This document shows, piece by piece, positions 26,295 to 33,732 of a stretch of 64,000 bases of DNA. The notes under the pieces are model-generated. The model searched no databases, was not told where the DNA came from, and saw only the letters and a program-made list of their open reading frames with translations. Origin of the DNA: Falsihalocynthiibacter arcticus (GTDB lineage: Bacteria; Pseudomonadota; Alphaproteobacteria; Rhodobacterales; Rhodobacteraceae); assembly GCF_000812665.2 (NCBI RefSeq), contig NZ_CP014327.1:956001-1020000 (forward strand). Reading direction: 5' to 3'. Position numbers and translations under genes: made by a program. Numbering within the stretch: the first letter of the stretch is position 1; each line of letters starts with the position of its first letter.

Positions 26295-27721
26295 TCCGTC
26301 AGTTCCTCGCGCAGCAGTATAATTTCGATGCGCCGATTTTCAGCGCGGCCTTCCGACGTATCATTACTCGCAATCGGATCCGTATCAGAGCGCCCTTCGG
26401 CGACCAAACGGCTGGCGTCATCCAATTCAGGTGAAATGCTTTTGCGAACCATCTCCGCACGGGCCAACGACAAAGCCATGTTGTTTTTAAACCGCGCCGA
26501 CCGAATGGGCGAACTGTCAGAATGTCCGGCGATAATCACCTGTCCTCTGGTGTCATTGAGCGCGTTGGCAACCCGGGAGAGCGGCACCAAGAAGGCAGGA
26601 GTGAGCGAATCCGATGCGGATTTGAACATGTCCTTGCCCTTAATCCGCACTGTAATAGTGTTGGCGTCCTGAAAAACAGAAACCAATCCCTCGTCGATTT
26701 CAGCCTTCAAAATCTCCGACACACGGTCTTTCTGCGCGATAACTTCTACAGAAGGTTCAACCACAACAGGCGGCGCGCGCCGTTCCAATTCGGCAATACC
26801 CGTGGGATCAATCACCGTGAATTGCGCCAATATTTTGTCCGTAGAGTTCGACAATAGGTTTGAAAGCACCAGAAACACGATCGTCATAACGGCGGCCAGT
26901 GCGCCCACCGATATCCAGAAAGGCTTCCACGCTGACAACTGGCGCAACGGTTTATTCAACCCCATCCAATGAGGCGACAGATCATGCTCGATGTCACCCT
27001 TTTGCGTGCGAATAATCCGCGCGAGCCCCGTGCGGATGTTCATATGTTTATCAACGCCGCCGGCTTCGACTCTCAAACGGCCCTCGAACCCCAGCGATAA
27101 ACACACATATAGGAATTCCAACAGGTCGATATTTTGCGCGGGGTCTTTTTCAAGACGTGCAAGAAGATCATAAAAACGGTCGCCGCCGACAGTTTCACGA
27201 TGGAAAGTCGCGACCAAAGATTGCTGGCCCCACGTAGAAGCGCCACCCCACGGCGTGTTGAGGACAACATCGTCCAATGTGGCACAAATGGCGTAGCGCG
27301 CAACTTTGATCGTTTGCGGATCGATCTTGGCTTGCATGGCGCGGTTTTCAAAAGCCCGCACTTCCGCAATCACCGAACGGCGCATGGTTTCTGGATCGGC
27401 ATGCTGGGCGCGGTTGCGAATACGGCTTACGAGGGAAAACAACGTTGAAGCTGCGGCATGGATCGGATTGAGGCCCGTAAAATCCTCGACTGCGGATTGA
27501 TCTTGCTGAGGTGGCGGCGTGCTTGGGGCGGGCGCCGCTGGCGCGGGAGCGGGCGCGTTAAACCCTGCGGGGTCATTGTAATCCACAGGACTAGGAGCCG
27601 CCGGAGCCGGAGCAGGCGTCGTGCCAAAAGGAGCAGACGCAGGCCTGCGCCCCCCCGGATTGGGGCGGATCACTGTGCGTTCGTTGTCGTTTGGTTCCGC
27701 AAATGGGTCGTCATCTGACAT
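26291..27721 (-). CDS. tssL: T6SS protein TssL (DotU/IcmH) with C-terminal OmpA peptidoglycan-binding domain
   Basis: 476 residues. The N-terminal 110 residues are Pro/Ala-rich and disordered. The DotU domain follows (about 120-260, with NPIHAAASTLFSLVSRIR, CATLDDVVLNTPWGG and FLYVCLSLGFEGRLRV). One membrane helix is near residue 265-290 (WISVGALAAVMTIVFLVLSNLL). The C-terminal OmpA/MotB domain (about 350-470) shows VIIAGHSDSSPI, NMALSLARAEMVRKSI and ENRRIEIILL. This 'extended TssL' type can anchor the membrane complex to peptidoglycan by itself. That may matter here because no TssJ or TagL gene was found. The gene is 18 bases downstream of tssK. Confidence 0.95.
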   Translation of the reverse strand: MSDDDPFAEPNDNERTVIRPNPGGRRPASAPFGTTPAPAPAAPSPVDYNDPAGFNAPAPAPAAPAPSTPPPQQDQSAVEDFTGLNPIHAAASTLFSLVSRIRNRAQHADPETMRRSVIAEVRAFENRAMQAKIDPQTIKVARYAICATLDDVVLNTPWGGASTWGQQSLVATFHRETVGGDRFYDLLARLEKDPAQNIDLLEFLYVCLSLGFEGRLRVEAGGVDKHMNIRTGLARIIRTQKGDIEHDLSPHWMGLNKPLRQLSAWKPFWISVGALAAVMTIVFLVLSNLLSNSTDKILAQFTVIDPTGIAELERRAPPVVVEPSVEVIAQKDRVSEILKAEIDEGLVSVFQDANTITVRIKGKDMFKSASDSLTPAFLVPLSRVANALNDTRGQVIIAGHSDSSPIRSARFKNNMALSLARAEMVRKSISPELDDASRLVAEGRSDTDPIASNDTSEGRAENRRIEIILLREELTE

Positions 27722-27739
27722 CGTTATCTCACAATTCTT

Positions 27740-29080
27740 CTAGCTCTTACGGATCGCCCAGAGCTCCATTTTAAGCCCCGGATACTCTCCAGACACATGC
27801 ACGGCGATGCCGCCCGAAGTGGTCATTTTCCCCCAATAGGGGTTGGTGCCATCGAGTTCATAGTACACACAATTCGCGTTGAATGGGATTTGGCGCGGAG
27901 CCACGGGAAGGGGCCGCATCGGAATGCCAGGCAAAGCCGAGTTGACCAACTGGCGAATTTCCTCAACAGGGCCAATCTTGGATTGCCCTACGAAATGCCG
28001 CCGCAAGTTTTCGGCAGGAATATCCGCGCTCACGGCAAGGACAAATCCAGCCGTGCTCAATAGTTTACGATCCGCAATCACACCAACGGAAATTCCGTAT
28101 TTACGTGGATCAAGCGGGATGGAAACCGCTGTTTGCTCCAACACAGCAGAGAGGTACTGGCGCAAAAGTCGGATTACGGGCGCGAATGTCGCCGAGAGAT
28201 CGTGGTGCTGGTACGCCGGAAATTGCGGCGGGTGTTTTTCCGGTGCCATGAACGTCGAAAGCTCGCCTGCCAGCGAAACACAGTCCCGATAAAATTGAAT
28301 GGGGTGTACATTTTCAATCATCTGGAGATGGCGTATCACGGGCAAGACGCGATTGATTGTCTGAAGCAAGAGGAAATCCTGAATTTCCGCCGCCCCTTTT
28401 GCACTGCCACTTTGGCTCATGCGGCCTGACAAAACGGTCATCCGATGGTTCAACAAACCCTCAAGCTCTTGCATAAACCCGTCGAGGGTTTGGGCCGCGC
28501 GCAGGTCAAGACAAGACGGAATAAACGCGCCATCCAAAATCACTTCTTGGTCTGGGCGCACCTCAACAATCCGCGCGATCGGAATGACCAAACGGTCGGC
28601 CAGATCATCAACCTCAAGCGCGAATTGCAGACGTAATTTCCCAACGGTCAGCGTCGCCGCCTTTTTGCCAGAGCCCGTAGTATCGGTAACTTCAACCTCA
28701 GAGGAGCGAAACCGTGTCGCCGACAATTCGGTCCCACTGGTATCGGCTTCGGCTGCGCCCTGACGGCGTTGCGGAACGCTTAAATAGACGACACAATCTT
28801 TGATGCCCGCGGGAACATCGAGCGCTGGCGGGTGATCTTCAACATTTGGCACGCGAAACACGGTGCCGTCCTGTGTCAAACCCGAGCAGGATTTAATCGC
28901 GAATTGACCAACCTTTAGAACGTCTTGATCAATCTCGAGATCAGTAACGCCCCATGCATAGGGTGCAATACGCCGCGCCAAACCGGCAACGAGCGCTTCG
29001 GTGTATCGGTCTGCCTGTTGGAAATGGTGAGGCTGTAAAAACAGCCCCTCGGTCCACAATACTTTGCTATCCCACGACAT
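27740..29080 (-). CDS. tssK: T6SS baseplate protein TssK
   Basis: 446 residues, typical length. The N-terminus SKVLWTEGLFLQPHHFQQ is the hallmark of TssK, followed by YAWGVTDLEID. Conserved internal and C-terminal blocks include FPAYQHHDL and NANCVYYELDGTNPYWGKM. TssK forms trimers that connect the TssF/TssG/TssE baseplate with the TssL/TssM membrane complex. Cytoplasmic. It lies between fha and tssL, as in many alphaproteobacterial clusters. Confidence 0.96.
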   Translation of the reverse strand: MSWDSKVLWTEGLFLQPHHFQQADRYTEALVAGLARRIAPYAWGVTDLEIDQDVLKVGQFAIKSCSGLTQDGTVFRVPNVEDHPPALDVPAGIKDCVVYLSVPQRRQGAAEADTSGTELSATRFRSSEVEVTDTTGSGKKAATLTVGKLRLQFALEVDDLADRLVIPIARIVEVRPDQEVILDGAFIPSCLDLRAAQTLDGFMQELEGLLNHRMTVLSGRMSQSGSAKGAAEIQDFLLLQTINRVLPVIRHLQMIENVHPIQFYRDCVSLAGELSTFMAPEKHPPQFPAYQHHDLSATFAPVIRLLRQYLSAVLEQTAVSIPLDPRKYGISVGVIADRKLLSTAGFVLAVSADIPAENLRRHFVGQSKIGPVEEIRQLVNSALPGIPMRPLPVAPRQIPFNANCVYYELDGTNPYWGKMTTSGGIAVHVSGEYPGLKMELWAIRKS

Positions 29081-29112
29081 ATAGTTGCTTCAACTCCCAG
29101 CTAGGCTGTGCA

Positions 29113-30564
29113 TCACTTCAACCTATCAAGCTGGTCTTGATAGGCCTTTGCGAATTCATTGCTAAATAGATCTTGGAAATCATTTTCCGCCTGATCCACA
29201 ATCTCTTGGTATTTATGTTCAAAACCGTCCCAATAGCTGGCCTTTTTGTTCGTCAAAGGGGAGCGAAAACCACGATCAGACTCGATCAATTTCACCAGAG
29301 CTTTTGGCTCCATTTTTGCCAAAACCCCCTTCAAGGCGGCTTCCATTCCCGTCATCATTGCGACTTCATGCGCTTTGATATCGGTCAGAGCTTGTTCTGA
29401 CGCAGCGACCGCATCCATGTATCCTTTGGTCGTTGGTTTCACCATACTCTCAATGGCTTGCTCGGGACTAACGGAAAATTTCAACGGGTTGTTCCCGCCA
29501 TGACTGATCATGGTTTGATTAATCCGAAATTCCGATTTGATCGTTGCGCGGGTCATGAGAATTTCGCGCACGCCGAGGATCATCGTGCGCATGACTTTCC
29601 CAAGACGGTCCATCGTTTCCTCAAGAGCATCGTCCGAACAGGATAAAGCCCCCTCGCCCAGCGCGTTCAAAAAGGCACGCGCGGCGCGATCATCCCCTGT
29701 GGTGGCAACCGGTGTCGCAACAGTTTGCGCCGTTAATGTCACTTCAACGCGGGGCGGCGGAGCGACAGGTGCAACATCCAACGGCTCTTCTGGAATTTCA
29801 ACGATGGGCGTGGGAACAGGGGGGACTGCAAAGGGGTCTAAAGGCGAAGCATCCTGTGTGTCTGAACCACCAATCGGGCCCAAATCGCCCAAATCCCAGT
29901 CGTCAGGAATTGCGCTTGACGCTGGGGCGGAAGCTGAGAAGGAGTCCTCCAAAGAGGAAGAATGTTCCGAAATGCTCGCACCCTGATCGCGGTTTTCCTC
30001 TTGCCGAGGCATCATTAGATCATCGTCGTCATCGCCCATCGGCGGCATGAGTCCGTCATCGCCTATCTGGTCGCGTATCACGCTTTGGTGGCCCTGAATC
30101 GGCGTACTCGGACCAAGGAGGTCATCCAAAAAATCATCGCCCGATGAATCGTCTAGGACATCCATAATCTGGGCTGCGCCCGTTGTCAGTGGGGCGGATT
30201 GATAATCAGATTGTGACTCAAAAGAATCCGGAACTCCAGCAGGCACTCCAGCCGCGATCTCGACCAACAACTCATAGGTGCCAATCGACAGAATATCGCC
30301 GTCATTCAAAGGGGTGGGCGTGGGGCCAAGCGCGGCTTTATTGTAATTTAAGAAGGTGCCATTGGTCGAGAAATCAATAACCACAACATTGCCGCCATGA
30401 TCCTCAATCGCACTGTGGCGTCCCGAAATCACTTTGTCGGGGTCGGGCAAAACGAGGTCGTTTTGATCGGATCGCCCAATCGTCATCGACGCTCCAGACA
30501 TCCGAAATGGCTGTGCATTGCCCGGAATGGTACCCGTCGATTGAAAATGTAAGATAACGGTCAT
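29113..30564 (-). CDS. fha: T6SS FHA-domain protein (Fha/TagH, ImpI/VasC family)
   Basis: About 483 residues from the ATG at 30564, which has a strong GGGGGGA ribosome-binding site about 10 bases upstream. The FHA domain occupies residues 1-95: MTIGRSDQNDLVLPD, SGRHSAIEDHGG, DFSTNGTFLN, which hold the phosphothreonine-binding Arg, Ser, His and Asn. A long acidic and Pro-rich linker follows (about 110-290), then the conserved ImpI/VasC C-terminal domain (RAFLNALGEGAL, NPLKFSVSPEQAIESM, FSNEFAKAYQDQLDRL). It is the expected phospho-target or reader for PpkA and PppA. It starts 8 bases after the PAAR gene. Confidence 0.94.
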   Translation of the reverse strand: MTVILHFQSTGTIPGNAQPFRMSGASMTIGRSDQNDLVLPDPDKVISGRHSAIEDHGGNVVVIDFSTNGTFLNYNKAALGPTPTPLNDGDILSIGTYELLVEIAAGVPAGVPDSFESQSDYQSAPLTTGAAQIMDVLDDSSGDDFLDDLLGPSTPIQGHQSVIRDQIGDDGLMPPMGDDDDDLMMPRQEENRDQGASISEHSSSLEDSFSASAPASSAIPDDWDLGDLGPIGGSDTQDASPLDPFAVPPVPTPIVEIPEEPLDVAPVAPPPRVEVTLTAQTVATPVATTGDDRAARAFLNALGEGALSCSDDALEETMDRLGKVMRTMILGVREILMTRATIKSEFRINQTMISHGGNNPLKFSVSPEQAIESMVKPTTKGYMDAVAASEQALTDIKAHEVAMMTGMEAALKGVLAKMEPKALVKLIESDRGFRSPLTNKKASYWDGFEHKYQEIVDQAENDFQDLFSNEFAKAYQDQLDRLK

Positions 30565-30572
30565 TGTAGCGG

Positions 30573-30875
30573 CTATCCCCCCACAAGAACGGTTGGACAT
30601 CCCGGTCCGGCGACAGCGCCACCGTGAGCCGTTGAATCGCCAATCCGCACAAGGGGTCGCCCACCAACCAAAACAGTCGCGGACCCTTTGATCAGAGCAT
30701 CAGGCGGGCCCACGCAAACCGCCATATTTCCAAGCGGAGCGGCAGGCATCATTCCGATCAAAACTGTCGGAACCCCGGGCGGCGCAATCGGCCCCCCAAC
30801 GTGAGGAATCGGCGGAATTCCCGGTGTAACCATCGGGCAAACGTGCATATCAGTAATACGAGCTGCGGGCGTCAA
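30573..30875 (-). CDS. PAAR-domain spike-tip protein
   Basis: 100 residues, a stand-alone PAAR protein without an effector extension. It has MTPAARITDMHVCPM at the start, the repeated Pro-Ala/Gly-rich turns with GGPIAPPGVPTVLIG, ATVLVGGRPLVRIGDSTAHGG, and a GCPTVLVGG end. The His and Cys residues (His11, Cys13, His84 and Cys93) fit the zinc site at the tip of PAAR cones. The protein would cap VgrG and sharpen the spike. It overlaps the preceding unknown gene by 4 bases and lies close downstream of vgrG, so spike genes are grouped. Confidence 0.93.
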   Translation of the reverse strand: MTPAARITDMHVCPMVTPGIPPIPHVGGPIAPPGVPTVLIGMMPAAPLGNMAVCVGPPDALIKGSATVLVGGRPLVRIGDSTAHGGAVAGPGCPTVLVGG

Positions 30876-31486
30876 GACGGCATCTCCTGTGTGTCTTTTT
30901 GTTTGTTTAACGTAACATTGCCATTGCCGCCACGGGCAATATTCAGCGCTCGGTTGATCAACAATTTCGCCGTCACCGCGATATCCTCGCCCATGCCCAT
31001 TGCGATAATATTCATCCCAAACGCCGACGACTGAGAGGCCCCCGCAGGCGCTGGGTATTGCGCAAGGTTTCCCGGTCCAAGCGTATCCGCACTAAAGACA
31101 ACCGCGATTGCGCAATGCACTGTGTCGTCATCCATATCCGCAAGCTCAACGGCCACACGCGCCGCCTCTCTTGTTTCATCCGAGGGGCTACGCACCCATT
31201 TTTCCGCCGCCAAAAGGGGGGCTGGAAGGCTTTCAACATCTGGCCCAGCAACATCGCGTGCGGCAAGGCATGCCCACCAGCACCGTTCGCGCGGCGGCAA
31301 AGCAACAGACATCAAACGCAAAATATCGATATAGGCTTCCGCGCCGTCGAGTTCCTGTAAAACGGTTGAAACGCTGGCGTTCGCGGGCGCCTTTACTTTG
31401 GTACCCAGTTTCGCGTTCGCCATAGCAAGCAATCGCACGGCGGGCTGATTTGGGACTTTCTTGAGGTCGGTGTAATCTGTCGTCAT
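30872..31486 (-). CDS. Unknown T6SS-linked protein between vgrG and PAAR (possibly DUF6931-like)
   Basis: 204 residues, no signal peptide or membrane helix. Mostly alpha-helical; conserved-looking segments are RERCWWACLAARDV and SPSDETREAARVAVELADMDDDTVHCAIAVVFS, followed by NIIAMGMGEDIAVTAKLLINRALNIARGG. The gene sits tightly between vgrG (12 bases) and PAAR (4-base overlap). That position is often used by chaperones or adaptors that load cargo on VgrG/PAAR, so such a role is plausible. I believe it belongs to the small family named DUF6931, but this is from memory and unverified. It is not a recognised DUF4123 or Tap adaptor. Confidence 0.6.
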   Translation of the reverse strand: MTTDYTDLKKVPNQPAVRLLAMANAKLGTKVKAPANASVSTVLQELDGAEAYIDILRLMSVALPPRERCWWACLAARDVAGPDVESLPAPLLAAEKWVRSPSDETREAARVAVELADMDDDTVHCAIAVVFSADTLGPGNLAQYPAPAGASQSSAFGMNIIAMGMGEDIAVTAKLLINRALNIARGGNGNVTLNKQKDTQEMPS

Positions 31487-31498
31487 CCTGCGCCTCCC

Positions 31499-33597
31499 CT
31501 AGTTGATGGTGGTCAAACCGCCCTTTAAAACAAGCATCGCATCGCCCTTAACTTGGGTCATCGGCGCTTTGGCCTCGATCATAGCGGTGCCCTCTATCTT
31601 GATCATCGGCCCTTTAATGGTAACCCCGCTTGGGTCAATTTTAATGCTTGATGGGCCAACTTTCAAAGTGATCGACTGCATTGCCGTCATGTCAATTTTA
31701 CCAGCCTTTGTGTCCAAAGTGAAATTGCCCATCGAAATCGTGGTGGATTCATTACCGGATTTAATCTCCCGCGTGACGTTGCCTTCCTTGACGGTCTCGG
31801 TCACATTTCCGATAATTACCTGCGTAGACTTCCCCTCGATCGTCTCAGTTTTGTCCTTCTTGATCGCAATCGTTTGTTCGCCCGCTGATACGGTAAATGT
31901 GTGATTACCTTTTTCAATAATCTCATCCAGATTGTTCTCAATCTCAACCTTCATACTCTTTTCGCCATCAGCTTCCGCCTTGAGGCAATCGTCTTCGTAA
32001 GGGTATCCGACCTTGACGTGGGCGCTGTTTTTGATGGTTTGAACGTAGTCCTTTTCGGACTGAAACCGCACCAACTCATCGCCCTTCTTGTCCTCAAACA
32101 TAAGTTCGCTAAAGCCACCGCCGCTCTTGGAGCTGTTGGTTTTCATCCCCATCCGCGTTGCGTTTTTGGGCAATTCATACGGCGGCATGTTGTCTGCGTT
32201 ATATAGCACTCCTGTGCAAATGGGGCGATCGGGGTTTCCTTCCTCAAACTGAATGACAACTTCGTGGCCAATTCTAGGAATTGCAATTGTGCCCCAGTTT
32301 TTACCAGCCACTGGCATCATTGTTCTGATCCAACACGTCGTCTTATCATCGTATTTGCCTTCGCGATCCCAATGGAACTGAACCCTAATACGACCATACT
32401 TATCCGTATGGATTTCCTCGCCACTCGGCCCCGTTACGACGGCGGTTTGAACACCGTGTATTTCTGGTTTAGGAGTAATTTCCGGCATTCTAAAAGCGGC
32501 ATCTTTTCTAACAACTTTGCATTGAATACGTGTGTGCTCATACTCGCTCAGCCCAAAAGCTTCTCGTTCTTTTAGCAAAGGCTTTATTTTGGAACCACTC
32601 CCTGCTTCCAAAAGAAAATATTGCTTGAGTTCAGTTATCATGAAGTCTTCAGACCCCGTGTCGTGCCGAGGATGATCAATCAACTCGAATGTATCACCAA
32701 CACCGAGGTTCAAAATATTTCCCTCGGCACTCCACGATTGAAAGGCTGCGGCCGTCGCATCCATCTGATATTTCGAAAAATTTTCCCCAACTTCAGTTTC
32801 AAGATAGCGGCCTGGATATTTGTAAATTTCGTAATCGCTATAGGTGTGACTGCCACTGTCCTTCGAGGCCACAGATGTGAGATCTGCTTTAGGTCTCTCA
32901 AAATTATAGTCATCCAGAGTTACTTTTCCGCTGACAACCTTCTCCGCCGCGTCCCATCGATAAAAATGGTCCAATTGCAGTTCTGCTTCGTCGTCGCGAA
33001 AGGGAAGTTTGCTGTCGACTTTCACGTTAGAATGCGCCGCGATCGAGTCCGCCAGTACCATTTTCGCCTGACTATCCTTGTATTGAAAAAAGAAGTAAAT
33101 TCCCTCTTCCTCAAGAAGGCGCGTGATGAATTCAAGATCCGTTTCACGGTACTGAACGCAATACTCGCGTACCGCCTCAGCCCCGAAAGGGAAGTTTTCA
33201 AGTTAGCGCTAAAACCGTGTTCGCTCAGGACATTCTTTACAATTTCGGTGGTTGTCTGGTTCTGAAAAATGCGATTGTCCTGCTTTCGAGACAAAAACCA
33301 AATCCATGGTCGAATTTCGGCGAGGTAATGACCATTTCCCGATGACGACCCCAAATATTCCGCACACACGCAAATACCGCAAAAGTACTGCTGTTTTTCG
33401 TCCTCTCCGAAAATCTTGACATCCATACTTTTGCCGACGAACTCACCCAAATCTAACAAGAGATCATTTGACACAAATTCGATCCGCGCTAGGGGCACGC
33501 TATTCATTGCCCCCTCAACGATTCCGGCAATAAGTTTGACAGGAAGTTCTTGCCCATCGGCAGTCATCTCCATGGCATAATTTGATTTGCTTTTCAT
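31499..33597 (-). CDS. vgrG: T6SS spike protein VgrG (TssI), interrupted by a one-base frameshift
   Basis: The N-terminal part runs from the ATG at 33597 (GDMKIFGED-type gp27 region, then IVKNVLSEHGFSANLKTSLSG). At 33181-33184 the frame changes, and the rest of VgrG continues to 31499: VREYCVQYRETDLEFITRLLEEEGIYFFF, GKYGRIRVQFHWDREG-like OB-fold, WGTIAIPRIGHEVVIQFEEGNPDRP, and a long gp5-like beta-helix with repeats such as ETIEGKSTQVIIGNVTETVKEGN. With one more G in the four-G run (minus strand) the reading is SLSGAEAVREYCVQYRE, as in intact VgrGs. The restored protein would have about 699 residues and no C-terminal effector domain. A break here would remove the only VgrG in the window. Confidence 0.9.
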
Positions 33598-33652
33598 GCC
33601 ATCCCCCTTTTGATTACGGCGCCGATCGTGCCCAAGTCAGGCCGATTTTCAG

Positions 33653-33732
33653 TTTATTCAAAGCTAGCAGGCAAACCCAAGAACCCTCAGGTGTGCCTAC
33701 CATATTCGAGAATGTCTATTTATTCAAAGCTA
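33653..33732. repeat. 14-bp direct repeat duplicating the 3' end of clpV, with a hairpin between the copies
   Basis: TTTATTCAAAGCTA occurs at 33653-33666 and again at 33719-33732. The second copy is the last codons and stop of clpV (minus strand). Between them an imperfect hairpin (33669-33698; stem starts AGGCA/TGCCT) may act as terminator or processing site between clpV and vgrG. The repeat suggests that this junction has been duplicated or recombined. Confidence 0.55.

Noticed and set aside
33181..33184. Programmed frameshift in vgrG
   Set aside because: No classical slippery heptamer in the right phase and no downstream structure seen; a base deletion or sequencing error is simpler.
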